This document shows, piece after piece, positions 7,935 through 17,226 of a stretch of DNA of 64,000 nucleotides. The translations under genes and the position numbers were made by a program. Below the pieces are notes generated by a model that ran no database searches, was not told the DNA's origin, and saw nothing but the letters and a program-made list of their open reading frames with translations. Every line of letters starts with the position of its first letter. Within the stretch, counting starts at the first letter, position 1. Origin of the DNA: Hyphomicrobiales bacterium (GTDB taxonomy: Bacteria; Pseudomonadota; Alphaproteobacteria; Rhizobiales; Beijerinckiaceae); assembly GCA_900473415.1 (NCBI GenBank), contig UCLR01000011.1, positions 1 through 64,000 on the forward strand, in the 5' to 3' direction.

Positions 7935-8326
7935 ATCAGCACGGGCCTGCGATGCGGTACAGCCAGGCGCTATCAAGCAGCCCGCGAGCAGGCAAGACCG
8001 AGGGTAAATAGCGGCGATAGGCTCGGCGCTATCCTGGGAGGACCAGGTCGCCGCACGACTAGGTCGCAAAAGGTCCGCGCAGCCATCTTGCCCTGTCGCG
8101 TTCCAATTGCAGCTAGGGTGCTGCCCTTTGGAGGCGGCTTGGCATCTCTTATCGCGAGGTTGTGTGATGGCTGTGGCGAAGACCAGCGAGGAAATGGCTC
8201 CGTTGGTGGGCACGCTCGCGCTGGATGCCGGGCTCGTCCTTGGCGGTGAACTCGCCGCTGCTCGGCTTTCACTCAGTACTCAGGCCTCGCAGCATAGTAT
8301 GGATCTTGCTGGACTGGGCCCGGACC

Positions 8327-9145
8327 TCAAGTCCTACGCCACAACTCCCCTTCCTTGATTACAGACCCTTCAGACGCAAGTTTGAATAAGTGGGCCAGTA
8401 CGTTGTGCTCGGCCGCGCGGATCAGTGAAGGATGGGTCTTAGAATAGAGCATCGCCACGAGCTCGCTCGGCTGTCGCGGTCCATTCCGCAGCGCAGCGGC
8501 GATCGCATTCTCGCGGCTGACGCGATGGTCGAGCAGAGACTGGATGAACGCGGCAGGTGAGGCCATCGGCGGGCCGTGCCCCGGCAGGAGTAGTCGGTCG
8601 TCGCGAGCGATCAGGCGTCGCAGGCTGCGGAAATAGTCGGCCATGTTGCCCCCGGGCGGAGACACGATACTGCTCGACCAGCTCATCACATGATCCCCGC
8701 TGAAGATGAGCTCGCCAGGCAAGGCGAAGCAGAGGTGATCGCTGGCATGACCGGGCGTATGCAGGCAGACCATGCCCGCAGCGCTATCGCCGTCTGCGAG
8801 CGGCACGTCCGGTTCAAAACTTGGTTCGGCACTCAGGGCGAACGCGTAGGTTTTCGCGCCCGTGCAGGCCTGCAGCTGTCGGACGGCGCCCCTGTGATCG
8901 GAGTGGGTGTGGGTCAGCAAGATTGCTGCCACCTTCCCTCCGGTCGCCGCCAGAATGGCCTGAACGTGGGCAGGTTCGTCCGGCCCCGGATCGATTACCG
9001 CCGTGCCGTCCCATGTCTCCACTAGGTATGTATTGGTACCGTGGCACGTCATGATGCCGGCGTTGCTCGCGACGATCCGCCGAATGCCGGAAGCGACCGC
9101 GGTCGCTATCCCTCGCGCAGGTTCGGGCTCGTTCGAGAACGGCAT
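8327..9145 (-). CDS. MBL-fold metallo-hydrolase
   Basis: A 272-residue hydrolase of the metallo-beta-lactamase fold. The metal-binding motif THTHSDH, then HTPGHASDH and FSGDHVM, supply the usual His and Asp ligands of a two-zinc site. The C-terminal part resembles the winged-helix extension of LACTB2-type enzymes. Typical activities are thioester, lactone or phosphoester hydrolysis; the substrate is unknown. It follows the IclR gene by 17 bases on the same strand, which suggests a role in the same catabolic pathway, perhaps opening a thioester or lactone intermediate. Confidence 0.85.
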   Translation of the reverse strand: MPFSNEPEPARGIATAVASGIRRIVASNAGIMTCHGTNTYLVETWDGTAVIDPGPDEPAHVQAILAATGGKVAAILLTHTHSDHRGAVRQLQACTGAKTYAFALSAEPSFEPDVPLADGDSAAGMVCLHTPGHASDHLCFALPGELIFSGDHVMSWSSSIVSPPGGNMADYFRSLRRLIARDDRLLLPGHGPPMASPAAFIQSLLDHRVSRENAIAAALRNGPRQPSELVAMLYSKTHPSLIRAAEHNVLAHLFKLASEGSVIKEGELWRRT

Positions 9146-9162
9146 GGCGGCCCCCGGTCGCC

Positions 9163-9951
9163 TTAGCGTCGGCCGTCTGTGGCCGAGATCGCGCTGGCTG
9201 TATCGAGAGCGAGCCTGGTCAGGCGCTGGCGCGTCTTGGCCAATCTCCAGCGACTCATCGGCACCTGGAAGCTGACGGCAGCGATCGCCCGTCCGTCCTG
9301 TGAGAACACGGGCGCGCCGACGGTCGCTTCGTCGATCGAATGCTCCTGCTCAACGACGCAGAAGCCTTCCGCCCGCACTCTAGCGAGACGATCCTGGAAT
9401 GCCTCCCGGGTCGTCACTGTCATGCGGGTCAGGGGCTCCAGCTTAACCGCGTCCAGCACGACCGCCGCTTCTTCGGGTGGCATAAAGGCGAGCATGGCCC
9501 GGCCCCCTGCCTGCGCGAAGGCTGGCGTACGCGACCCGATCAGGATGCGCATGTTGATCGAACCGGGCGCGCTGTACCGAATGACGTGGATCACGTCGGT
9601 CCCGTCGAGTTCCAGCAGGCTTATCGCTTCCTTGGCCTGGTCGCTGGCCTGGCGGATATAGGGCGTGGCACGGGCCGCAAGCCCCTCCGCTCTCAAGTAG
9701 CTCGTGCCGAGATTGAGGATCTTGGGCGTCAGGCTGTAGTGCCTGGTCCGAGAGTCCTTGCGGAGATACCCCAGAGCCATGAGCGTATAGACCGCGCGCT
9801 GGGCCGCGCTGGCGTCCAGTTCGGCGATGGCAGCGATCTGCACGAGCGGCATCGTACGCTGCCCGCTGTCGAAGGCTTCCAGGATACGAAAAGCCTTTCC
9901 AACTGAGCCCACGAAGAGTGAGGAACTGCTATCGGGTCGCTCGAAGCTCAT
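9163..9951 (-). CDS. IclR-family transcriptional regulator
   Basis: A 262-residue regulator. The N-terminal winged HTH (about residues 14-75, VGKAFRILEAFDSG then DASAAQRAVYTLMALGYL) binds DNA; the C-terminal IclR effector domain (about 90-255, with GRAMLAF and the EEFSIDEATVGAPV-like segment) senses a small molecule. Regulators of this family usually control adjacent aromatic or organic acid catabolic genes. It lies among the cargo operons and is the obvious candidate to control them. A dyad at 15621-15644, between the divergent operons, is a possible binding site. Confidence 0.88.
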   Translation of the reverse strand: MSFERPDSSSSLFVGSVGKAFRILEAFDSGQRTMPLVQIAAIAELDASAAQRAVYTLMALGYLRKDSRTRHYSLTPKILNLGTSYLRAEGLAARATPYIRQASDQAKEAISLLELDGTDVIHVIRYSAPGSINMRILIGSRTPAFAQAGGRAMLAFMPPEEAAVVLDAVKLEPLTRMTVTTREAFQDRLARVRAEGFCVVEQEHSIDEATVGAPVFSQDGRAIAAVSFQVPMSRWRLAKTRQRLTRLALDTASAISATDGRR

Positions 9952-10024
9952 CGCACGGTCCAGTTTCCGTCTCCAGCGCGCACCGATTGGACTGTCTGCC
10001 TGGGCATGTCAAAAACGAAAGGGA

Positions 10025-11500
10025 TCAGGCCGGGACCCGCGATCCTATCCCGCTGCGACGACCGGCCAAACGCGAATCGTCAGCGAGCATCGTCTCGGGC
10101 GCGTAGCTGGTGCCGCGTGCGTTCCTGAAAGCATCGAGGAGTGCGGCGGCCGAACCGGAACGGTCGAGGGACCACAGCGCGTCCAGGATGCGATCGGCGG
10201 CCTGCTGCTCGACCAGCGATCGGAACTTCGCGACAATGTCGGCCTCCGTCCAGCGCAGTTCGCTATAGGAATCACCGTAGGCGAAGTCGGCCTCTGCGAC
10301 ATGTTCGACCCCGGCGACCGTTACGCGAATGCCGCTCGACATTCTTCGGATGGCGCCAGGGCTCGTGTCGCGGAAATCCGGGAAGGTCCAGGACCGATGA
10401 TGCTCGGTGACCGCGATGCGCTCGCGCAGGCGGCGCACGGCCGGTTGAGCCGCGAGCTCAGATGAAAGCCATGCCGGCCCGGGGGGCACTTTCAGCAGCG
10501 TCATCGCGACGGCATGCGGAATGCTGAATTGGAAGCTGGTGAAGCCCTGCGGATCGGGGTTGGCGAAGCGCTTGGAGGTGGCGGCGAAGCCCACGGTTGC
10601 GACGACGCTCTCAATCTCGTCTACCGCAAAGTCGTGCACGTCCATGAGCTGCGTCAGGGCCGTGAGCGGATAATGGATCCAGCGGCAACAGGGCCACTTC
10701 TTGTAGAGCACCTGTCGAATGCGCCACCGTTCGCCGAGATCCGCTGTCAGTATGTCCGGATTTGCGTTCTGAGCCGCGACCATGGCGAACAGCCCATTGC
10801 TGCCGTCGAAGATTCCCCGAAGGCCCGTGGAGCCCGCCATTGCCCCGCGCGCCGCGAACTGCCCCGACAGGGTGGCCCAGCCGGCATCGCAGTATTTAGT
10901 ATTCGGCAGATCGACCTCGCCCGCCCATTTTGCGCCGATCGGAACGGGTGTCGAGGAGCCTGCGAGACCGAAAGCCTGCTCGGTCTGGATCGCGTCGTGC
11001 CCAAGCCCGGCACAGGCCGCCCCCGCCGCTGCAAACACAACCGGCGTCGCCACGCCCCACACATCGGCGAAGGCGCGCGCCTTCCCGCCATCAGTCTTGA
11101 AGTATGAGCCGATCGCATCCGCCACCCGTCCGCCGATCTCGTAGCCGACGGCGACGGAGCTGACGATGTCGCGGGTGGTATGATCCTCGCGCGCGATCGC
11201 CAGCGCCGCGCCGACCGCACCACAGCCGAAATGCGAGCCCGAAGGCGTGCCTTCCTCGAAATCCATCGCGTTCGCCAGCCTGCCCCAGGCATAGGCATTG
11301 CCCATCTCGCCACCGCCGAGGCCGTCGGCAAGGGAAGCGCAGATCGGCCCGATCTCGGTCTCGCGAGCCGCGACAATGCAGCCCAACGTATCGAGCAGCA
11401 TCAGCCGCGTTCCGGCGATGACATCCGCCGGTATGTCCTCCGGGCGAAGTCCAGCGAAGTAGGACGCCATCGTGGAGGTCTGCTGGTGTCGCATTGTCAT
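10025..11500 (-). CDS. MmgE/PrpD family protein
   Basis: A 491-residue member of the MmgE/PrpD superfamily, which includes 2-methylcitrate dehydratase, cis-aconitate decarboxylase and many dehydratases or isomerases of unknown substrate. Family features are the N-terminal helical domain (FAGLRPEDIPADVIAGTRLMLLDTLGCIVA), the GFGCGAVGAALAIA-like segment and the second domain with KKWPCCRWIHYPLTAL. The ATG at 11500 (GGATGGG upstream) is preferred to a GTG at 11527, which would overlap the permease stop. It ends the transporter operon, so the substrate may be what the transporter imports. Confidence 0.82.
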   Translation of the reverse strand: MTMRHQQTSTMASYFAGLRPEDIPADVIAGTRLMLLDTLGCIVAARETEIGPICASLADGLGGGEMGNAYAWGRLANAMDFEEGTPSGSHFGCGAVGAALAIAREDHTTRDIVSSVAVGYEIGGRVADAIGSYFKTDGGKARAFADVWGVATPVVFAAAGAACAGLGHDAIQTEQAFGLAGSSTPVPIGAKWAGEVDLPNTKYCDAGWATLSGQFAARGAMAGSTGLRGIFDGSNGLFAMVAAQNANPDILTADLGERWRIRQVLYKKWPCCRWIHYPLTALTQLMDVHDFAVDEIESVVATVGFAATSKRFANPDPQGFTSFQFSIPHAVAMTLLKVPPGPAWLSSELAAQPAVRRLRERIAVTEHHRSWTFPDFRDTSPGAIRRMSSGIRVTVAGVEHVAEADFAYGDSYSELRWTEADIVAKFRSLVEQQAADRILDALWSLDRSGSAAALLDAFRNARGTSYAPETMLADDSRLAGRRSGIGSRVPA

Positions 11501-11526
11501 CGGCCCATCCAAGGTGCGTGCCACCA

Positions 11527-13359
11527 CTATTCGTAGGAGGCCCTACGCTTGATCGCTTCGGCCGCCAAAACGATCACCGTGGCAATGATCAGGATGACGG
11601 CGGATACGGCTGCCAGGGTCGGATTCATTTGCAGGATCAGGTCGCTCCACATCATCTTCGGAAGCGTCGTCACGGTGCCGGCACTGATGAAGAGCGCCAC
11701 GGTCAGTTCGTCGAACGATGTCACGAACGAGAATAGGAAGGCCGCGATGATGGCAGGTTTGATCAGCGGCAGCGTGACATGCCTCAGAGTGCGCAGGGGC
11801 GTCGCACCGAGCGTCAGCGCGGCATGGTCATAGCGCTCGTCATAGGATTTCAGGACCGACATCACAGTCACGACCACGAAGGGCAGTGCGAGTACTGTAT
11901 GACCGATGATCAACCCCCAGAGCGAGCCGATCAGTCCCAGCTTCGCGAAAAGATAGAACATCGCGACGGCGATGATGATGCGCGGGATCACCAGCGGCGC
12001 GATGAACAGGGCAACGAGCATTCGCTTGCCAAAGAACTCGTGGCGGATGAACACGAACGCCGCCGCGCCGCCAAGTATCGTCGCCAGCAGGCCCGTCACC
12101 AGCGCGACGAGAAAGGAGACGAGCGTCGCCGCGACCCACACCGGGGAGCCGAGATAGGTCTCGTACCAGCGAAGGGAGAAGCCCACCGGCGGGAATGCGA
12201 TGAAGCTGCCGCTGGTGAACGACACCGGCACGACGATCAGTGCAGGCGCGACGAGGAAGACCAGCACCATCCCGACCGCAATCTGCAGGAGGCCCGGGCC
12301 GCGGCGGCCTGGCCGGTCGTTGCGGCGCGGAAAAACCGCCTCGAGCGCTTTCATCGCCGCGTCGGAGGCTGAGCCGAGCCAGCCCAGGATCGCCAGAAGC
12401 GAGGCACTCCACGTTGCAGCAAGACGTCCCGGCGGCCGCTGCACCCGCCCCGGCTGCGTGGACTGCGCCTGCGAGGACAGTCCAGTCGCCCGGTCGTAGA
12501 GCAGGAAGACCACGAAGGACAGGGCCAGCAGCAAGAGCGACAGCGCGCCGGCGAAGCGCCAGTTCAGCAGTTCCTGGACCTGCACCAGGATGATCTGCGC
12601 GATCATCGTTTCCCTGGGGCCGCCCAGCAGAGCTGGTGTGATGAAGAAGCCCATCGCAGTGATGAAGGTCAGCAGGCCCGCGGCCGCGACACCCGGGAAT
12701 GACAGCGGGAAATAGATGCGCCAGAACGCCTGTCCGCCGCGTGCACCCATGGTCGAAGCGGCCCGGGTCAGATTGGCGTCGATATTCTGCATGGCGGCCA
12801 TCATCACCAGGATAGCCAGCGGCAGCAGGGCCTGGACGGTGCCGATCATCACGCCGGTCAAATTGTAGATGAGCTTGATCGGCGGCTCGGGACCGAAGAT
12901 GTTGACCGCTTTCGTGATCGGCCCGTTGTTTCCGAGCAGGATCATCCAGGCGAAGGCGCGAACGAGAAAGCTCGTCCAGAACGGCATCAGCACCCAGATT
13001 ACCAGGCGGGCCCGCGTTTTCGGGGCGGCGTTGGCGAGAAGATAGGCGACCGGGTAGCCCAGGATCAAACAGAACGCTACGATCATCAACGCGATCTTGA
13101 GCGTGATCAGAAGAACGTCGATGTAAACCTTGCTGCTGTAGACCGCTCGATACTGCTCAAGATCAAAGGCCCCGGACTTGTTCGTGAAGCTGAGCAGCAA
13201 TAGGTCCGCGACCGGATAGATGAAGAAGATCGTCAGGAACAGCAGCGCGGGGATCAGGGGCATGGCCCAGACCAGCCGTTTCGACGGGGCGGGCTGCGGC
13301 GAATGCGCCGCTGCGGGTTGCATCGCGTCTGCCTTGGCATCGACCGCGCCAAAGCTCAC
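11527..13359 (-). CDS. Fused double permease of a polyamine-type ABC transporter
   Basis: A 610-residue inner-membrane protein that joins two permease domains normally encoded separately. The PotB-like half covers about residues 28-290, with its ABC-contact loop at ASTMGARGGQAFWRIYFPLS; the PotC-like half covers about 350-605, with its loop at LGATPLRTLRHVTLPLIKP. A charged linker of about 60 residues lies between them. Together with the ATPase and binding protein it forms one importer. The stop codon overlaps the ATPase gene arrangement closely (ATGA at 13356-13359). Because both domains lie in one chain, the transporter needs no partner permease. Confidence 0.88.
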   Translation of the reverse strand: MSFGAVDAKADAMQPAAAHSPQPAPSKRLVWAMPLIPALLFLTIFFIYPVADLLLLSFTNKSGAFDLEQYRAVYSSKVYIDVLLITLKIALMIVAFCLILGYPVAYLLANAAPKTRARLVIWVLMPFWTSFLVRAFAWMILLGNNGPITKAVNIFGPEPPIKLIYNLTGVMIGTVQALLPLAILVMMAAMQNIDANLTRAASTMGARGGQAFWRIYFPLSFPGVAAAGLLTFITAMGFFITPALLGGPRETMIAQIILVQVQELLNWRFAGALSLLLLALSFVVFLLYDRATGLSSQAQSTQPGRVQRPPGRLAATWSASLLAILGWLGSASDAAMKALEAVFPRRNDRPGRRGPGLLQIAVGMVLVFLVAPALIVVPVSFTSGSFIAFPPVGFSLRWYETYLGSPVWVAATLVSFLVALVTGLLATILGGAAAFVFIRHEFFGKRMLVALFIAPLVIPRIIIAVAMFYLFAKLGLIGSLWGLIIGHTVLALPFVVVTVMSVLKSYDERYDHAALTLGATPLRTLRHVTLPLIKPAIIAAFLFSFVTSFDELTVALFISAGTVTTLPKMMWSDLILQMNPTLAAVSAVILIIATVIVLAAEAIKRRASYE

Positions 13360-14507
13360 CGCCGCTCTCCCTGCAGCAGAACGACGTCCTCTGCGCTCCA
13401 GCCGAGTTGGACCGGCGTACCGCTCCGAAGTTCTTGCCGGCTTGCAATGAGGTTGGCCTGAATGGCCAACCCACGATCGGTCCGGCAGAAAACCTTCATC
13501 AGGCTGCCTGCGAAAAGAACGCTCTCGACATGGCAGGAGATCTGGTTGGCTGCGAGATCACCGGCCGGGACGATTTGCATGTGCTCGGGCCGGATCGTGA
13601 GCTGGATATGGTCGCCTGCGTTCACCCGTTGGGTACCCGGGCGAGCGTGCAGCGTCAGCCCGCCTTCCGTTTCGATGGCGACGACGTCGCCGCTGCTTGA
13701 GCGGACAATCCCTTCGAAGATGTTCGAATCGCCGATGAAGTTTGCTGCGAATATCGTGCGCGGCCGGAAGTAGAGCTCGTGTGGTGTCCCGAGCTGCTCG
13801 ATGGCTCCATCCCGCATCAGGCAGATCCGATCGGAAAGGGCCAGCGCCTCCTCCTGATCGTGCGTGACGTAGAGGATCGTGATGCCGAACTGCGAATGCA
13901 GGCGCTTGATCTCGACCTGCATGCTGTCGCGCAGCCGCTTGTCGAGGGCGCCCAACGGCTCGTCCATCACGATTATGGACGGCTGATAGACCATGCAACG
14001 CGCCAGCGCGATCCGCTGTTGCTGGCCGCCGGAGAGCTGCCTCGGCAAACGGTCGGCGGTATGGCCGAGCTCGACGATATCAAGCACCCTGGAGACCTGG
14101 CGGCGAATGGTTGCCGCGTCTCGGTGGCGCATTCTCAGCGGGAACGCGATGTTCTCGAAGACGCTGAGATGCGGGAAGAGCGCGTAGTTCTGGAACACCA
14201 TTCCGATGTCGCGCTTGTAGGGCGGCGCGTAGGTTGCCAGCGCCCCGTCGATCCAGACCTCTCCGCGGTCGGGCGCTGTCAGTCCCACCACGGCGGTCAG
14301 CAAGGTGGTCTTGCCTGATCCGGATGGGCCGAGCAGGGTCAGGAATTCGCCATCGCCGACACTGAGCGAGACGTCGTCGATAGCGGTCACTGCGCCATAG
14401 CGCTTCGTCACGCCGCGTATGTCGAGCTTGATCGAGGCCGATGTAGCGCGGCTTTCGCCGGGAGCGGTCTCGCTTTGGAAGTGGGCGGGCCGCGCGAGAT
14501 CCGCCAT
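13356..14507 (-). CDS. ABC transporter ATP-binding protein (PotA/spermidine type)
   Basis: A 383-residue cytoplasmic ATPase. Walker A is GPSGSGKTT, the signature is LSGGQQQRIALAR, Walker B is IIVMDEPLGALD, and the switch His is in YVTHDQEEAL. The C-terminal TOBE/OB regulatory domain (after about residue 245) is typical of the PotA/FbpC/CUT1 group. ATG 14507 is preferred because AGG lies just upstream; a longer frame runs into the binding-protein gene. Start and stop overlap or abut its neighbours, so this is a tight operon. Confidence 0.9.
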   Translation of the reverse strand: MADLARPAHFQSETAPGESRATSASIKLDIRGVTKRYGAVTAIDDVSLSVGDGEFLTLLGPSGSGKTTLLTAVVGLTAPDRGEVWIDGALATYAPPYKRDIGMVFQNYALFPHLSVFENIAFPLRMRHRDAATIRRQVSRVLDIVELGHTADRLPRQLSGGQQQRIALARCMVYQPSIIVMDEPLGALDKRLRDSMQVEIKRLHSQFGITILYVTHDQEEALALSDRICLMRDGAIEQLGTPHELYFRPRTIFAANFIGDSNIFEGIVRSSSGDVVAIETEGGLTLHARPGTQRVNAGDHIQLTIRPEHMQIVPAGDLAANQISCHVESVLFAGSLMKVFCRTDRGLAIQANLIASRQELRSGTPVQLGWSAEDVVLLQGERR

Positions 14508-14518
14508 AGCCTGATCGC

Positions 14519-15586
14519 TCACGAAATCAGCCACGCATTGAAGCGTTCGATGGCCTTCTCGCGGTTCTTGAACCACCAGCCATCGTCATTGGCGAGCATC
14601 TTGTTGAGATTGTCGGGGAACGTGGGAAGGAGCTTCGCGCGATCGGCCGGGATATTGTCGAAGGCCTTCAGGTTCGACGGGCCGTTGCCGAGCAGCGTTG
14701 CCCTTGCCGCCTGGCGGTCGGGACGAGCGAAGTACTGGATCATCCGCCGCGCCGCCGGGGCCCTTGGGGTACCCTTGGGAATGCCCCATCCGTCGGCAGC
14801 GTAGATGCCCTGGTTCCAGACTGTGACCGCCGGCGCACCTGCATCGATGATCGTCTGCAGACGAGCGCTCCAGATCGGGATCATGTCGACTTCGCCGCTC
14901 TGCAGAAGCTGGGTCGACTGTGCCCCGCCCGTCCACCAGACGTGGATGTGCTTCTTGATCTTGTCGAGACTGGCGAAGGCGCGGTCCATGTCGATCGGGT
15001 AAATCTTGTCGATCGGAACCCCGTCGGCCATCAAAGCCATCTCAAGCGTCTCGATCGGGCTTTTGCGAAGACTGCGCCGCCCAGGAAATTTCTGCACATT
15101 CCAGAAATCGGCCCAGGATTGGGGCCCGTTCGCGCCATATTTGTCCTTCCGGTAGCCCATGACCGCTGCATAGGTCGAATGTGCCATCCAGTTCGGCGCC
15201 TTGGCTGCCGGGATGAGCTCGTTCATGTGCGGATCGTTCCAGTCGAGCGGATCGAGCAGCCCTTCGGCGTCGAGCGTCATGGCCTGCTGCGCGGTCAGGG
15301 CCACCACGTCCCAGATGAAGGACTTGGACTCCACCAGTGCCTTCACCTGACTGATTGGCTCGTGCTCGCGGGCGATCACCGTTACCGCGATGCCGCTTTC
15401 CTTTCGGAACGGCTCATACAGCGTGGTCTCGTTGGCGCGAGTGATCTCGCCGCCGGCATCCGCCACGGTCAACCGCTGATTGGTCTGCGCCCATCCGGTG
15501 GAGATCGGGAACGCGGCGAGCGAGCCGACGCCGCCTGCTGCAGCGAGGAATGCACGTCGCGTTGGAGGAGACACAAGGCACGACAT
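14519..15586 (-). CDS. Periplasmic binding protein of the polyamine-type ABC transporter
   Basis: A 355-residue substrate-binding protein, first gene of the leftward transport operon. The N-terminus (PTRRAFLAAAGGVGSLAAF) is a Tat-like signal with cleavage probably after GWA. The mature part fits the SBP family of PotD/iron/polyamine binders (for example SFIWDVVALTAQQ and the VWWTGGAQSTQLLQSGEVDMI hinge region). Substrate cannot be read from sequence; the family binds polyamines, amino acid-like compounds, sulfonates and other small ligands. Confidence 0.88.
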   Translation of the reverse strand: MSCLVSPPTRRAFLAAAGGVGSLAAFPISTGWAQTNQRLTVADAGGEITRANETTLYEPFRKESGIAVTVIAREHEPISQVKALVESKSFIWDVVALTAQQAMTLDAEGLLDPLDWNDPHMNELIPAAKAPNWMAHSTYAAVMGYRKDKYGANGPQSWADFWNVQKFPGRRSLRKSPIETLEMALMADGVPIDKIYPIDMDRAFASLDKIKKHIHVWWTGGAQSTQLLQSGEVDMIPIWSARLQTIIDAGAPAVTVWNQGIYAADGWGIPKGTPRAPAARRMIQYFARPDRQAARATLLGNGPSNLKAFDNIPADRAKLLPTFPDNLNKMLANDDGWWFKNREKAIERFNAWLIS

Positions 15587-15744
15587 GGCTTGCTCCGTTC
15601 ATCGGCATGCGATTAAACTCGTCGTAGTGCGGAGAGACTACGACAATCGAACTGGCTGTCAATTGTGATTTCGAAACACGCCGAATGGAGCCGCGACCGG
15701 TTGGGGCGAAGCCGCCATGGCCTAGGCGCGCGGGCTTTTGCCCA
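15587..15744. promoter_or_regulatory. Divergent promoter region with dyad GTCGTAG-N10-CTACGAC
   Basis: Between the leftward transporter operon and the rightward enzyme operon. A perfect 7-bp inverted repeat lies at 15621-15627 and 15638-15644 with a 10-base spacer. It is well placed to control both operons and could bind the IclR-family regulator. TTCGAAA at 15668 is a second small palindrome. Confidence 0.45.
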
Positions 15745-16740
15745 GTGTTGAAGATTGTGATCGACGATATCGCCCGCACGGACGGCGATACGCCTCGACA
15801 CATGGAGGAGGCACTGCGGGGCCGTTTAGGCGGCGACGCTGTCGACATCGTCGACACGGCCTACGCGTCAAGCGAGCTGCGGGATCGCGCCTTTGCCGAG
15901 GCGGATATCCTCGTCACCAGGCGCCTCAACGCTTCGCACCCACTCCTGCCTCGGCTGGGCCTTCTCCAGGTCCCGGCCGCCGGGGCGGAGATGATCGATC
16001 GTGCCCGACTCCCGTCCAGGTGCCAGGTGGCAACCTTACACGATCACGGACCAGGGGCGGCCGAATTCGTCATGGCCGCGATGCTCGACTGGTCCGTGCG
16101 CCTATCTCAGATGTCGGCGTCTTTCCGCCGTGGTCCCTGGGCCCACGGATCGGTTGCGCGGGCTCCCTACCGGGCGGAACTGGACGGCCGCACGCTGTCG
16201 ATCGTCGGGTTCGGCGCGATCGGACGGGCTGTGGGGATCCGCGCAAAGGCGTTCGGCATGCGGATAGAAACCTTGAACCGAACGCTTCGGGCAGACCCGA
16301 TCGTCGACCGCGGTTTCGCTCCGGACGAACGCGACGCGTTTCTGGCCCGGGCCGATTTTCTCTTGCTGGCATGTCCTTTGACGGATGCCACGCGCGGCCT
16401 GATCGATGCTCGGGCCCTGTCATGCATGAAGCGCAGCGCCTTCCTGATCAACATCGCCCGCGCCGACGTCACGGTCGAGGAAGACATCTATCGGGCATTG
16501 TCGGAACGCTTGATCGCCGGAGCGGCCCTTGATGTCTGGTGGCGCTACCCCTCGGCCGAGGAGCCCGAGCGGCGGCCATCGCGATTCGCCTTCCATAGCC
16601 TCGCGAATGTGGTGATGACGCCGCATGTCGCGACCTGGTCGGAATCCCTTCCGGGCCGGCGCCTCGCTGAAATCGCACGCAACATCGACGCCTACCGGCG
16701 CTCGCTCGATCAGCGCGCCAGCCCATCACGGATCGGATGA
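15745..16740 (+). CDS. D-isomer-specific 2-hydroxyacid dehydrogenase family protein
   Basis: NAD(P)-dependent oxidoreductase of 331 residues. The Rossmann motif is VGFGAIGRAVG, the catalytic Arg is in NIARADV, and the catalytic His is in TPHVATW. The usual DVFExEP segment is replaced by LDVWWRYP, a variant seen in a subset of the family, so the acidic catalytic residue must be assigned by alignment. It probably interconverts a 2-hydroxy acid and a 2-keto acid. The GTG at 15745 begins the conserved KIVIDDIARTDGD strand; ATG 15685 is possible but neither start has a clear ribosome-binding site. First gene of the rightward cargo operon. Confidence 0.83.
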   Translation: MLKIVIDDIARTDGDTPRHMEEALRGRLGGDAVDIVDTAYASSELRDRAFAEADILVTRRLNASHPLLPRLGLLQVPAAGAEMIDRARLPSRCQVATLHDHGPGAAEFVMAAMLDWSVRLSQMSASFRRGPWAHGSVARAPYRAELDGRTLSIVGFGAIGRAVGIRAKAFGMRIETLNRTLRADPIVDRGFAPDERDAFLARADFLLLACPLTDATRGLIDARALSCMKRSAFLINIARADVTVEEDIYRALSERLIAGAALDVWWRYPSAEEPERRPSRFAFHSLANVVMTPHVATWSESLPGRRLAEIARNIDAYRRSLDQRASPSRIG

Positions 16741-16746
16741 TTGACC

Positions 16747-17130
16747 ATGGACATTTTCGGTGTCGAAGTCCCGTTCGCCGACCAATGCGGCATTGAAGCG
16801 GTGTCGTACCAAGAGGGCGTCAGTCGACTGCGGCTGAATGCAGGACCAGCCGTCGGCAACAATATCGGCGCGATCCATGGCGGCGCGATCGCGACGCTGC
16901 TCGATATTGCGCTGGCATCGGCTGCACGCTGTGCCGCAGGCGCGCCGGTGGCGACGGTGAACCTTCAGCTCAACTACCTCAGTCCAGCGCGTGGCGACCT
17001 GCTGGGCGAGGGCCGCGTGGTCAAGCTCGGACGATCGCTAATCTTCGTCGAAGGCGCGGTGCGCGACGGCGAAGGGGTGGTTGTCGCCACGGCGACCGGA
17101 GTGATGAAGCCAGTGCGGGTTTCCGCCTGA
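16747..17130 (+). CDS. PaaI-family hotdog thioesterase
   Basis: A 127-residue acyl-CoA thioesterase. The hotdog motif AIHGGAIATLLDIALASAA holds the HGG turn and the catalytic acidic residue, followed by the TVNLQLNYLSPARGD strand and the C-terminal ATATGVMKPV strand. It should hydrolyse a CoA thioester, in keeping with the acyl-CoA ligase two genes downstream. The ATG at 16747 lies 6 bases after the dehydrogenase stop. Confidence 0.85.
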   Translation: MDIFGVEVPFADQCGIEAVSYQEGVSRLRLNAGPAVGNNIGAIHGGAIATLLDIALASAARCAAGAPVATVNLQLNYLSPARGDLLGEGRVVKLGRSLIFVEGAVRDGEGVVVATATGVMKPVRVSA

Positions 17131-17226
17131 GGCGTGTCCAACCTGGGTTGACAACCGTCTGCGGACGCTCATAGTTTCATCGAATAACGCTTAGAACCAT
17201 CGTATTGCGATAGCGAGCCTCGATCC
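17131..17226 (+). promoter_or_regulatory. Possible sigma-70 promoter
   Basis: TTGACA at 17148-17153 and ATAGTT at 17171-17176, spaced by 17 bases, lie about 50 bases before the next start codon. The -35 is perfect and the -10 weak. It would give the last two cargo genes their own transcript. Confidence 0.4.

Larger units (their letters stand above)
7484..8326. other. Gene-free region holding several island repeats
   Basis: No convincing gene in 840 bases. It contains a direct repeat shared with 24244-24278 (here 7629-7663), a 56-base motif shared with 27028-27083 (here 7741-7796) and a repeat-family copy at 7893-7934. This is the join between the replication module and the metabolic cargo and looks like a recombination junction. 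Confidence 0.5.

Noticed and set aside
7683..8358. Short open frames on both strands between the replication module and the MBL gene
   Set aside because: They overlap repeats, lack ribosome-binding sites and have no protein-like composition.
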